DNA of 27,561 nt from Clostridia bacterium (lineage in GTDB: Bacteria > Bacillota_A > Clostridia > Oscillospirales > CAG-272): positions 1 through 27,561 of the forward strand of contig JAFUQY010000209.1 in NCBI GenBank assembly GCA_017472105.1, given 5' to 3'. Position 1 is the stretch's first letter; each line of letters begins with the position of its first letter. Of the stretch, positions 15,883-23,582 are shown piece by piece. Both the position numbers and the translations under genes were made by a program. The notes beneath the pieces were generated by a model. That model was not told the DNA's origin. It searched no databases and saw only the letters and a program-made list of their open reading frames with translations.

Positions 15883-17244
15883 GTGATACTCAATCCGTAT
15901 ATTCCCAATACCGTCATCGGCTCCCGTCCGGACGACGGCGTGTCTGCCGAAAAGCCGTTTGATCCCATCGCAACCGGTTCCGCACAGTTCCGCATTCCCG
16001 CAGCCATCACCCTCTCCGACGGCACCATCGTCACGGCGGCGGATGCACGATGGAACACCTGCGCGGACGGATGCGGGCTCGACACCATCGTTTCCGTCTC
16101 GGAGGACAACGGCAAAAGCTGGCGTTTCACCTACGCAAACTACCTCGGCGACAACGGCAACTCCGTCAACGTGTACTCCACGGCGTTCATCGATCCGTGC
16201 CTGCTCGCGAAGGATGATGTGATTTATCTCCTCGTCGATCTGTGGCCGGGCGGCGTTGCGCTCAATTCCTCGAAATTCCGTCCCGTTCCGTCCACGGGAT
16301 ATGACGAAAACGGACGGCTCCTCCTGCGAACCTACGCGACGGACAGCTACGACTACCGTCTCGGTGAATCTGACGGGGACGGCATGGCGAAAATCGTACA
16401 CATAAGCGGTGAGGAAGTGCCGGACTACACCGTCGACCGCTGGTTCAATCTGTACTGGCGCGGCAAGCCGATTCACTCCAATCTCTTCTACTTCACCTCG
16501 CCCTACCGCGTCTGCCCGACGAGCTTTTTGTATCTGACAAAATCCGAAGACAAGGGCAGAACATGGTCCTCTCCGATCATGCTCAATCCGATGGTGAAGA
16601 ACGGCAGCGAACCCTTCTACGGCATCGGTCCCGGACGCGGACTTGTGACACAGTCCGGCAGAATGATGTTCCCGTGCTATTACCACAACCGCGGCGAGCA
16701 GGGCATGAGCTTCATCTTCTCCGACGACGGTGAAAACTGGATGCGCACACCCACGCTCGGGTTCAATCAGTCCAGTGAAGCCCAGCTTGTCGAGCTCTCC
16801 GACGGCAAAATCCGCGCGTTCTTCCGCAACTGGATGAGCCGCCTGTGCTACGCGGATGCGGAATGGAACGGCGAAAACTACGTCTGGGGCGAGATTGTGA
16901 AAACCGAAGCGGAGCTGTTCGGGCGTGCATCCAACTGTCAGACCGCATCTCTGAAGCTCTCCTTCAAAGTCGACGGATGCGACGTTCTTCTTGCGGCATG
17001 TCCCGCGAATCCCGGTCAGCGCAGGGACAGCGGTCGGTTCGGCGGCACAATCCACACCTTCCTGTATGATCCGGCGACCGGCGAAACCCGGCTTCACAAA
17101 CGCACTCCCGTCAACGGTGCGGATGATTTCTACGGCTATTCCTGCCTGACCGAGCTCTCCGACGGCAGTGTCGGTCTGATCTGGGAAAGCGAATCCGACA
17201 TAAACTTCATATGGAAGTCGTTTCCAGTCTCCGATCTGATATAA
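15883..17244 (+). CDS. Sialidase-like six-bladed propeller enzyme (GH33 type)
   Basis: 453 residues from a GTG start, without signal peptide or anchor. Sialidase signatures: FRIPA (36-40) with Arg37 of the arginine triad, ADAR (53-56) with the probable acid/base Asp54, Asp-boxes SEDNGKSW (73-80), SEDKGRTW (221-228) and SDDGENW (280-286), the blade motif VELSDGKIRAFFRN (303-316), and YGYSCL with the probable nucleophile Tyr419. The reaction would be release of terminal sialic acid (or a related nonulosonate) from a glycoside. Cytoplasmic location suits imported oligosaccharides. No nanA, nanE or nanK genes are in the window, so the sialic acid assignment is by fold and motif only. It lies 21 nt after the MATE gene. 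Confidence 0.82.
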   Translation: MILNPYIPNTVIGSRPDDGVSAEKPFDPIATGSAQFRIPAAITLSDGTIVTAADARWNTCADGCGLDTIVSVSEDNGKSWRFTYANYLGDNGNSVNVYSTAFIDPCLLAKDDVIYLLVDLWPGGVALNSSKFRPVPSTGYDENGRLLLRTYATDSYDYRLGESDGDGMAKIVHISGEEVPDYTVDRWFNLYWRGKPIHSNLFYFTSPYRVCPTSFLYLTKSEDKGRTWSSPIMLNPMVKNGSEPFYGIGPGRGLVTQSGRMMFPCYYHNRGEQGMSFIFSDDGENWMRTPTLGFNQSSEAQLVELSDGKIRAFFRNWMSRLCYADAEWNGENYVWGEIVKTEAELFGRASNCQTASLKLSFKVDGCDVLLAACPANPGQRRDSGRFGGTIHTFLYDPATGETRLHKRTPVNGADDFYGYSCLTELSDGSVGLIWESESDINFIWKSFPVSDLI

Positions 17245-17271
17245 TTACCTGTTATTTCCATAAACCAATCT

Positions 17272-17309
17272 GCGGTTTCCGTTTTTTTTACAATCGGGAG
17301 CCGCTTTTT
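17272..17309 (+). terminator. Terminator of the MATE/sialidase operon
   Basis: GCGGTTTCCG (17272-17281) pairs with CGGGAGCCGC (17295-17304), two G-T pairs allowed, around a 13-nt loop, followed by TTTTT. The remaining intergenic stretch to the next promoter at 17378 shows no gene. Confidence 0.72.
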
Positions 17310-17377
17310 GTTGCATAGTGCCAAGTTGCATTCATAAACAGCAGTAAAAATCGGCATATCAAAATCGTACGCTGCGG

Positions 17378-17406
17378 TTGTTTCCGGAGCCGAAATATGA
17401 TATAAT
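17378..17406 (+). promoter_or_regulatory. Promoter of the DUF1538/PII-like operon
   Basis: -35 TTGTTT (17378-17383, weak), a 17-nt spacer and a perfect -10 TATAAT (17401-17406), overlapping a second TATAAT at 17406-17411. Confidence 0.6.
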
Positions 17407-17454
17407 ATAATAGGTAATTATTGAACCAAAATATTGTTATGTGAAGGATACTCT

Positions 17455-18987
17455 ATGCGCCATCTGAAAGAAAAAATACTCGAAGCCATGCAGTCCGTTC
17501 TGCCCATCTCCCTGATCGTGCTTCTGCTGAGCATTACCATTGCACCCGTTTCATCCGGTGTTCTGGTTCTGTTCCTCTTCGGCACCCTGATGCTGATTTT
17601 CGGCATGGGTCTGTTCACGCTGGGAGCCGGTATGTCGATGCAGCCCCTCGGTGAAGGCATCGGTGTTACCATGAGCAAATCGAAAAAACTGCTTCTCCCG
17701 CTGATCTGCTGTTTCGCGCTGGGCGTAATCATCACCATCGCCGAGCCCGACCTGACCGTACTTGCGGAGCAGATTCCGTCCATCCCCAATCTCACGCTGA
17801 TTCTCTCCGTCGCATTCGGTGTGGGTGCATTCCTCGTGATCTCCATGCTGAGAACCCATTTCGGAATTCCCCTGTCCCGGCTGCTTCTGATTTTTTACAT
17901 AGCCGTATTCGTTCTCGCCATCTTTGCCCCCAACGACTTTATTCCGGCGGCATTTGACTCCGGCGGGGTTACAACCGGTCCCATCACCGTACCTTTCATC
18001 ATGGCACTCGGTATCGGTATGGCGTCCATCCGCAGTGACAAGCATTCCGCAGACGACAGCTTCGGTCTGGTTGCGCTGTGCTCCATCGGTCCCATTCTGT
18101 CGGTGCTGATTCTCTCCATCGTGTACGAACCCACCGCGGAAACCTCCGAAACCGTCATCTCCGAAATCGTTACCACACGGGACGCCATCATGCATTTTGT
18201 GGCTGAACTTCCCAAGTACGCTGAAGAAGTTCTCGTCGCATTCTTCCCCATCGTCGGCGTATTCGCACTGTTCCAGCTCATCTCCCGCCGTTACAAGAAA
18301 ATGCAGCTTCTGAGAATGGTCAGCGGCTTCCTCTATACCTACATCGGTCTGGTGCTCTTCCTGACCGGTGCAAATGTCGGCTTCATGCCCGCAGGTTCCC
18401 TCATCGGTGAGGAAATCGCAGGCAGCACCTTCAAGTACGTGCTCATTCCCGTCGGCATGATTATGGGTTACTTCATCGTTGCGGCGGAACCTGCCGTTGC
18501 GGTGCTCAGGAAACAGGTCGAAGATATCTCCAACGGCAGAATTTCCCAGAGATCCATCGGTCTCGGTCTTTCCGTCGGTGTTGCGGTATCCGTCGGCATT
18601 GCGATGCTCCGGATTCTGACCGGTGTATCCATCCTGTGGTTCCTCATTCCCGGCTATGCAATCTCCCTCGTCATCAGCTTCTTCGTGCCTCCGATTTACA
18701 CCGGTGCGGCATTTGACTCCGGCGGAGTTGCGAGCGGTCCCATGACGACAACCTTCCTGCTTCCCTTTGCCGTCGGCGCATGCCAGGCTGTGGGCGGAAA
18801 CATTCTCACCGACGCATTCGGTATCGTGGCGATGGTTGCGATGACGCCTCTGATTACGATTCAGTGCATCGGTCTGTACTCCGAGCTCAAGAGCAAGGCA
18901 AAGCACAGAAAGCTCGAAGAAGAAATCGCTCTGATCGAGGACTGTGTCCTTTACTACGATGAAGAAAAAGACGAGGTGGCTGTATGA
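17455..18987 (+). CDS. DUF1538 family integral membrane protein with internal duplication
   Basis: 510 residues from the ATG at 17455, with AAGGA 6 nt upstream. It is a polytopic membrane protein of the DUF1538 family, built from two homologous halves: AAFDSGGVTTGPITVPF (165-181) recurs as AAFDSGGVASGPMTTTF (418-434), and AEPDLTVLAEQI (96-107) recurs as AEPAVAVLRKQV (344-355). The conserved polar FDSGG loops within membrane segments are what one expects of substrate- or ion-binding re-entrant loops of a transporter. A charged cytoplasmic tail (about 476-510) ends the protein. The stop overlaps the start of the tandem PII-like gene by 4 nt, so the subunits are likely made together. The transported substrate is unknown. 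Confidence 0.85.
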   Translation: MRHLKEKILEAMQSVLPISLIVLLLSITIAPVSSGVLVLFLFGTLMLIFGMGLFTLGAGMSMQPLGEGIGVTMSKSKKLLLPLICCFALGVIITIAEPDLTVLAEQIPSIPNLTLILSVAFGVGAFLVISMLRTHFGIPLSRLLLIFYIAVFVLAIFAPNDFIPAAFDSGGVTTGPITVPFIMALGIGMASIRSDKHSADDSFGLVALCSIGPILSVLILSIVYEPTAETSETVISEIVTTRDAIMHFVAELPKYAEEVLVAFFPIVGVFALFQLISRRYKKMQLLRMVSGFLYTYIGLVLFLTGANVGFMPAGSLIGEEIAGSTFKYVLIPVGMIMGYFIVAAEPAVAVLRKQVEDISNGRISQRSIGLGLSVGVAVSVGIAMLRILTGVSILWFLIPGYAISLVISFFVPPIYTGAAFDSGGVASGPMTTTFLLPFAVGACQAVGGNILTDAFGIVAMVAMTPLITIQCIGLYSELKSKAKHRKLEEEIALIEDCVLYYDEEKDEVAV

Positions 18988-19655
18988 AACCGGAACGGAT
19001 CAAGATTCTTGCCGCAATTACCGAACGCGGCTGCGGACGTGAGCTTGTCACATGGATGAGCGCGCGCGGTCTCGGCTACCAGCTCCGCTTTGCCGGTCAG
19101 GGTACGGCGTCCTCGGAAATGATGGACATTCTCGGGCTCGGCTCAAGCGCAAAGGATATCGTCATCAGCATGGGCAAGCAGAGTGCCGTGGAAGCGGTTG
19201 CCAGTGCTTATATGGACAATATGAACTCTCTCCGACGCGGACGCGGGATCATGATGATGCTCTCCCCCGACGCTGTGGGAAATGTGGCGGCGACAATCCT
19301 CGCCATGCAGAATATTCAGGCACCGAAGGAAGGAAACGAACCGATGAAAAACGAACATCAATACAGTCTGGTGCTGATCGCGGTCAATCAGGGCTACACG
19401 GACGCTGTCATGCAGGCAGCACGTCAGGTCGGAGCAACCGGCGGCACCATCATCAAGGCACGTCTGGCGGCAGATGACGCGGCAGAGCAGTTCGGCGGCT
19501 TTAATCTCCAGACCGAAAAGGAAATCGTGGCAATTCTCGCAGCCGACACCATCAAGGAACAGATCATGAATGCGCTCAACAAGGAATTCGGTCTCAAAAC
19601 CGACGCGCAGGGCATGGTGCTCTCCCTCCCCGTGGATAAGGCGTTCAAAATCTAA
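18984..19655 (+). CDS. Tandem PII-like (GlnB-fold) signalling protein
   Basis: 223 residues made of two PII-like halves. Residues 1-112 run from IKILAAITERGCGRELVTWM to an AAT ILAMQ helix, and residues 126-223 from YSLVLIAVNQGYTDAVMQAA through GATGGTIIKAR and EKEIVAILA to VLSLPVDKAFKI. The second half carries the clearer PII pattern, including the GAxG turn before the T-loop and the final strand with PVDKAFKI. PII proteins sense nucleotides and metabolites and bind transporters or enzymes. Here the gene is translationally coupled to DUF1538, so it is probably its regulatory subunit. A covalent dimer of domains is unusual because classical PII is a homotrimer. The nucleotide ligand is unknown. 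Confidence 0.8.
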   Translation: MKPERIKILAAITERGCGRELVTWMSARGLGYQLRFAGQGTASSEMMDILGLGSSAKDIVISMGKQSAVEAVASAYMDNMNSLRRGRGIMMMLSPDAVGNVAATILAMQNIQAPKEGNEPMKNEHQYSLVLIAVNQGYTDAVMQAARQVGATGGTIIKARLAADDAAEQFGGFNLQTEKEIVAILAADTIKEQIMNALNKEFGLKTDAQGMVLSLPVDKAFKI

Positions 19656-19667
19656 CAGACAACACAC

Positions 19668-19709
19668 AAGCGGACGGACTCCGGTATTCGGAATCTGCCC
19701 GCTTTTTTT
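19668..19709 (+). terminator. Terminator of the DUF1538/PII-like operon
   Basis: AAGCGG (19668-19673) pairs with CCGCTT (19699-19704). After an A/C mismatch, CGGACTCCG pairs with CGGAATCTG around GTATT, followed by seven T. It faces the convergent XRE gene ending at 19717. Confidence 0.85.
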
Positions 19710-19716
19710 CTGCGTA

Positions 19717-20847
19717 TTATTTTGCGTTCTCCCGCAGTCTGGTTTCCAGCTCAGCAAACCGCGGATCGCTCCGGATGGGATCAAAGACGGAATCGTTCAG
19801 GTTTCCGAGATACTCCATCGCGTTGTTGTGTTCAGTCGGCGTGCGAACCTCGATGGCGTCATCCCCCGGACCCGGCAGTGCGAGAATGGAGGTATGCAGC
19901 TTCTCCGGCGGCACCTCGACCAATGTCTGCCCGACAAGACCTTCGCCGTATGCATCCGATGTCAGGATATGCTCCACCGCCGTCTCCAGCTCACCGAGTG
20001 CTTTTTCTCCGTCCCCGAGTCTGAGAAATCGGCAGGCGCGTTCGTAATACACCTCTCCGAGAAGCTCGCCGGTGAATCCGTAGTCGCCCTTCTCAAAGAA
20101 GGTTTCCGCGAACACAATGATTTTTCGGTACAGCTCAAGAGCATCTTCATCCGAATAGAATGGCTTTCCGTCTACGATGACATTCCGCGCTCCGCCGATC
20201 AGGTTTCGGATGTCGAACAGGAGCGCGTCAAACCTCCGGCAGATGGAGCTTCTGAAATCTTCAATCCACTCCACGCCTCGCAGCGTACTGCGGTAGCATT
20301 CTTCCCGCGTGTACACCTGAAACGGGATGGATTCCGCAAGCTGACGTGCTTTCTCCACGTCTCCGGTTCTTGTGTACAGTCCGCACAGGTTTCCAACCGC
20401 GTAGTTCCGCGAGCTTTCATCCTTTGCGTTTTCCAGCACCTTTTCGTACAGCGAAATGATCTCCGGAACCTGTTCGCTGTATGAGCCGACATAGTACAGG
20501 CAGTTCGCCAGCTCTTCCATGAGCACATAAGCGTCCGGGAATTCCCGCAGTCCCTCACGGCAGACCTCAGCCGCTTCTTCCTTCCGACCGGCGCAGGACA
20601 GTTTGTCTGCTTTTTCCCAGATTTCCTGTATTTTCGCATCCTTCCGCTCTACGTCGACGCCTAAAATCACATCCGTGCTGACGCGGAAAATATTCGCAAG
20701 CTGGGGCAGCTGCATGATATCCGGCAGTACACGGTCGGTCTCCCACTGTGAAATCGCAGACGGCGTCAGATGCAGGTATTCCGCAAGCTGTTCCTGCGTG
20801 ATTTCCCGCTCACGCCGCAATTTTTTGATATTGGATCCGATTGACAT
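19717..20847 (-). CDS. XRE-family regulator with TPR-like sensor region
   Basis: 376 residues from the ATG at 20847, with GAGGTGAT about 6 nt upstream. Residues 5-62 are a Cro/C1-type helix-turn-helix (IKKLRREREITQEQLAEYLHLTPSAISQWE). The remaining 300 residues are helical with TPR-like pairs, such as AEVCREGLREFPDAYVLMEELANCLYYVG and LGDGEKALGELETAVEHIL. This layout is common in Firmicutes regulators whose helical repeats bind a peptide or partner protein. A longer upstream open frame lacks a ribosome site and crosses the promoter. A 14-bp palindrome sits at the predicted transcription start, suggesting autoregulation. Targets are unknown. Confidence 0.88.
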   Translation of the reverse strand: MSIGSNIKKLRREREITQEQLAEYLHLTPSAISQWETDRVLPDIMQLPQLANIFRVSTDVILGVDVERKDAKIQEIWEKADKLSCAGRKEEAAEVCREGLREFPDAYVLMEELANCLYYVGSYSEQVPEIISLYEKVLENAKDESSRNYAVGNLCGLYTRTGDVEKARQLAESIPFQVYTREECYRSTLRGVEWIEDFRSSICRRFDALLFDIRNLIGGARNVIVDGKPFYSDEDALELYRKIIVFAETFFEKGDYGFTGELLGEVYYERACRFLRLGDGEKALGELETAVEHILTSDAYGEGLVGQTLVEVPPEKLHTSILALPGPGDDAIEVRTPTEHNNAMEYLGNLNDSVFDPIRSDPRFAELETRLRENAK

Positions 20848-20870
20848 GCAATCACCTCGGTTAAATAATT

Positions 20871-20884
20871 CAAAAGCGCTTTTG
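20871..20884. promoter_or_regulatory. Perfect 14-bp palindrome at the XRE gene transcription start
   Basis: CAAAAGCGCTTTTG reads the same on both strands and lies directly downstream of the -10 box, at about +2 to +15 of the transcript. The AAAGCGCTTT core resembles LacI/CcpA-family operators, but the position also suits autorepression by the XRE protein. Confidence 0.6.
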
Positions 20885-20892
20885 TTGGTTTT

Positions 20893-20921
20893 ATTATAAC
20901 AGATTCCGATGCACATGACAA
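20893..20921 (-). promoter_or_regulatory. Promoter of the XRE regulator gene
   Basis: On the minus strand, -35 TTGTCA (20921-20916), a 17-nt spacer and a perfect -10 TATAAT (20898-20893). Confidence 0.8.
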
Positions 20922-20976
20922 GGGAGCGATTCAAAGGTACCGTTTTAGCCGCGCTAACATTTTCTTTGATCCGCTG

Positions 20977-21020
20977 AAAAAACGGCCGTCCGCATCGTTT
21001 CTGCAGATCAGCCGTTTTGT
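20977..21020 (-). terminator. Terminator of the ALDH/YhhN operon
   Basis: On the minus strand AAAACGGC (21018-21011) pairs with GCCGTTTT (20986-20979), with an inner CTGCA/TGCGG stem, and six T close it. It begins 5 nt after the YhhN stop. Confidence 0.75.
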
Positions 21021-21023
21021 AGT

Positions 21024-21725
21024 TTACGCTTTTTTCTTTGACTTCATCGCCGTGAAGATCATCGCAAGACCGAGGATGCACTGCGCGGGATAGTACGTGA
21101 ACAGGCACAGCTCGCCGGCGTATTCATCCATTTCGCTGAACCAGTCGAACACGAGCATCAGGTCGGAGAAATAGAACAGGAAGCATCCGATCACGATCAG
21201 GATATTCTGCACGCTCCGTTCCCGGATGAGGTTGGAGACAGCCTTGCCGAACATGAAGGAGATGATGACGCCGTAGATGCAGCAGATGATCTCGATCACG
21301 GAGTCACCGAAATTGAAAATCGGTACCAGCTCGAGCACGCCAATGGAGATGACGGAGAGAATCGCTCCGAAAAGTGCGTCCTGTCTGCCGAACCGGATCA
21401 GACAGCACAGCGCCGCGAAGTAGAACACATGCCCCAGTGCAAACAGTCCCGCGCCGGGGATGAAGGTGTAGTTGATGACAATGTCGCCGAGCATGCCGAG
21501 CAAGAACCCGACGGTCATGACAACAGGGTATTTCAGATTCGACGCTTTGTTCACGATGGCGTAGATCAGATTCACAACGCCGAGAAGGACGAACATTGAG
21601 CTTGCCGTACCCTTGCGCCACGTTCTGCCGTGCTCGTAGTACATGAAATCCCAGTACATCACAAGTCCGATGACGAGGATGTTGAGAAGGATGAAAATTA
21701 TCTTTTTCTTGTCAGCCGTTTTCAT
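21024..21725 (-). CDS. YhhN/TMEM86 family membrane protein (lysoplasmalogenase-like)
   Basis: 233 residues with about eight hydrophobic segments. YhhN family marks: GTASSMFVLLG (39-49), the LGMLGD strand with Gly80-Asp81, FALGHVFYF (95-103), YFSDLMLVF (185-193) and YYPAQ (211-215). The animal members TMEM86A/B are lysoplasmalogenases, which cut the vinyl ether of lysoplasmalogens into a fatty aldehyde and a glycerophospho-base; bacterial YhhN activity of this kind has been reported. The start follows the aldehyde dehydrogenase stop by 3 nt, and its ribosome site (GAGGT) lies over the end of that gene, so the two form one operon. The aldehyde product would be the substrate of the upstream enzyme. 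Family is firm; substrate is inferred. Confidence 0.8.
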   Translation of the reverse strand: MKTADKKKIIFILLNILVIGLVMYWDFMYYEHGRTWRKGTASSMFVLLGVVNLIYAIVNKASNLKYPVVMTVGFLLGMLGDIVINYTFIPGAGLFALGHVFYFAALCCLIRFGRQDALFGAILSVISIGVLELVPIFNFGDSVIEIICCIYGVIISFMFGKAVSNLIRERSVQNILIVIGCFLFYFSDLMLVFDWFSEMDEYAGELCLFTYYPAQCILGLAMIFTAMKSKKKA

Positions 21726-21728
21726 TTC

Positions 21729-23111
21729 TTACCTCAGGAACATCTTGAGAAGTCTGCCGTAAACCGCGCGGTTGAAGGGCTGGTAGCGCATGGGAAGATC
21801 CATCCATGTCTTCTTATCGACGATGCTCTTGTGGTGGGAGAAAGTGTCGAAGCCGATCTTGCCGTGATATGCACCCATACCGCTTTCACCGACGCCGCCG
21901 AATCCCATTTCGCTGGTCGCAAGGTGGATCACGACGTCATTGATGCACCCGCCGCCGTAGGAACAGCGTGCGGTGATTGTCCGGATGTGACGCTTGTTTT
22001 CGGAGAATATATACAGCGCAAGCGGCTTGGGCATATCCGCGAGCATGGCGATTACGTCATTGAGCTTTTCGTAGGTGAGAATGGGCAGAACGGGGCCGAA
22101 AATTTCTTCCTGCATCACGGCGTCGTCCCATGTCACGTCAACCATCACGGTGGGCTCGATCTGCTGGGTTTCCCGGTTCGATCCGCCGCCGACAACAACT
22201 TTAGCGGGATCAATCAGTCCGAGCAGACGGTCGAAGTGCTTTTCGTTGATGATCTTGCCGTAGTCCGCGTTCGCAAGCGGTTTTTCGCCGTACTGCTTCT
22301 TCACCTGCGCGATGATTTCCTTCACCAGTGCGTCCTTCACGGAGCAGTGGCAGAGAATATAGTCCGGTGCAACACAGGTCTGACCGCAGTTGAGGTACTT
22401 GCCCCAGACGATGCGCTTTGCCGCGAGCTTGATTTTCGCCGTGGAATCCACGATGCAGGGGCTTTTGCCGCCGAGCTCGAGAACTGCGGGAGTCAGATGC
22501 TCCGCGGTGTGACGGAGAACTTCCCTGCCGACGTTCTGGCTGCCGGTGAAGAAGACGAAATCGAACTTTTCTTCGAGGAGGCTCGCATTTTCCGCACGTC
22601 CGCCGGTGACAACTGCGATATACTTTTCATCAAAGCATTCTGCGAGAATCTTTGCGATGATTCCGGAAGTCGCGGGAGAGTATGCGCTGGGCTTGACAAC
22701 CGCAGTATTTCCGGCAGCAATCGCGTTCGCAAGAGGATCAATCGTCAAAAGGAAGGGGTAATTCCACGGACTCATAATCAGCGTGGTGCCGTAGGGTGAG
22801 GGCTTGACATAGCTGCGGGATGCGAACTGGGCAATCGGCGTGGGAACAGTGCGCTCGCCTGCGAAACGGCGGGTATGCTTAATCATGTAGGAAATCTCGG
22901 TCAGCACCAGCCCCGCCTCGCACATGAAGCCTTCGAATTCGCTCTTGCCAAGGTCCGCGGTCAGTGCGTCGGTGATTTCGGTTTCGTATTTTTTGACGGC
23001 AGCGTACAGCTTCTTCAGCATGGCAATCCGGAAATCCACGCTCAGCGTCGCGCCGGTTTTGAAATAATTCCGCTGTTTCTGAACGAGTGCGGAAATCTGT
23101 TCCTTTGTCAT
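21729..23111 (-). CDS. Class 3 (fatty) aldehyde dehydrogenase
   Basis: 460 residues, the ALDH3 length, lacking the N-terminal extension of other classes. Visible: SPWNYPFLL (114-122) and NAIAAGNTAVVKPSAYSP (cofactor site), FFTGSQNVGR (187-196), LELGGKSP with Glu212, and NCGQTCVAPDY with catalytic Cys246, then QEEIFGPVLPI and the C-terminal GMGAYHGKIGFDTFSHHKS, characteristic of ALDH3. It oxidises medium- and long-chain aldehydes to acids with NAD(P)+. A hydrophobic C-terminal end (YGRLLKMFLR) may favour membrane contact, as in fatty aldehyde dehydrogenases. GGGAG precedes the ATG. The gene is driven by a full-consensus promoter and followed by YhhN. Confidence 0.93.
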   Translation of the reverse strand: MTKEQISALVQKQRNYFKTGATLSVDFRIAMLKKLYAAVKKYETEITDALTADLGKSEFEGFMCEAGLVLTEISYMIKHTRRFAGERTVPTPIAQFASRSYVKPSPYGTTLIMSPWNYPFLLTIDPLANAIAAGNTAVVKPSAYSPATSGIIAKILAECFDEKYIAVVTGGRAENASLLEEKFDFVFFTGSQNVGREVLRHTAEHLTPAVLELGGKSPCIVDSTAKIKLAAKRIVWGKYLNCGQTCVAPDYILCHCSVKDALVKEIIAQVKKQYGEKPLANADYGKIINEKHFDRLLGLIDPAKVVVGGGSNRETQQIEPTVMVDVTWDDAVMQEEIFGPVLPILTYEKLNDVIAMLADMPKPLALYIFSENKRHIRTITARCSYGGGCINDVVIHLATSEMGFGGVGESGMGAYHGKIGFDTFSHHKSIVDKKTWMDLPMRYQPFNRAVYGRLLKMFLR

Positions 23112-23161
23112 ATGTTTCTCCCGTATGAATCATCAGAATATTGAAATATTATCATTTCTAT

Positions 23162-23190
23162 ATTATACCACAGCTGCATTGACCTGTCAA
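23162..23190 (-). promoter_or_regulatory. Full-consensus promoter of the ALDH/YhhN operon
   Basis: On the minus strand TTGACA (23190-23185), a 17-nt spacer and TATAAT (23167-23162), a perfect vegetative promoter. It diverges from the promoter at 23221-23249. Confidence 0.85.
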
Positions 23191-23211
23191 CGGCGAATGA
23201 GACAAATCTTT

Positions 23212-23225
23212 CCAAAGCGCTTGAT
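23212..23225. promoter_or_regulatory. AAGCGCTT near-palindrome (cre-like) between divergent promoters
   Basis: CCAAAGCGCTTGAT shares the AAAGCGCTT core with the palindrome at 20871. It overlaps the -35 box of the plus promoter and lies upstream of the aldehyde dehydrogenase promoter. The similarity to CcpA/LacI-family sites is suggestive only. Confidence 0.45.
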
Positions 23226-23249
23226 TTCCCCGGAAATGTATTGTATAAT
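23221..23249 (+). promoter_or_regulatory. Promoter of the truncated SDR gene
   Basis: -35 TTGATT (23221-23226), a 17-nt spacer and a perfect -10 TATAAT (23244-23249). Confidence 0.8.
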
Positions 23250-23284
23250 CAAAACAACAAATCATCAACCTGCGGGAGGTATGT

Positions 23285-23566
23285 ATGGAATTCCGGAACA
23301 AAACCGCCATTGCATCCGGTGCGGCATCGGGAATGGGACTGCTGTTCTCCGAATGCTGGACACAAGCCGGCGGAAACGTCGTCATGTGTGACGTGAACGA
23401 AGATAAACTCAGCGAAAAAGTGGCTGAAATCAACGCCGCAGGAAACGGACGTGCCGTCGGTGTGCTCTGCGATGAGGAACACGATGCTCTGGCAACCAAG
23501 GCTCAGCCGAATGTGCACGATGTCAGAATCGTTTACGATCACTTCCATTCCGCGAAAATGAGTTAA
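23285..23566 (+). pseudogene. Truncated short-chain dehydrogenase/reductase
   Basis: 93 residues from the ATG at 23285, with GGAGG 5 nt upstream. Residues 1-60 are the N-terminus of an SDR: the nucleotide loop SGAASGMG (11-18) and the acidic strand end MCDVNED (34-40, Asp36 points to NAD). The fold then stops: the Asn, Ser and YxxxK catalytic elements of a normal 250-residue SDR are missing, and the tail (residues 64-93) does not look like SDR. No continuation is visible in other frames before the terminator 17 nt downstream, so an internal deletion is likelier than a frameshift. Promoter, ribosome site and terminator are intact. It could be a decaying gene or a small expressed remnant. Confidence 0.7.
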
Positions 23567-23582
23567 ATTCAACAAAAAAGTG

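Noticed and set aside
17136..17357. 73-residue minus-strand frame over the sialidase end and its terminator
   Set aside because: It overlaps the coding end and the terminator stem, with no ribosome site or recognisable features.
20848..21108. N-terminal extension of the XRE regulator up to 21108
   Set aside because: The extension runs through the TTGTCA-TATAAT promoter, the palindrome and the opposing terminator; the HTH begins right at the ATG at 20847.
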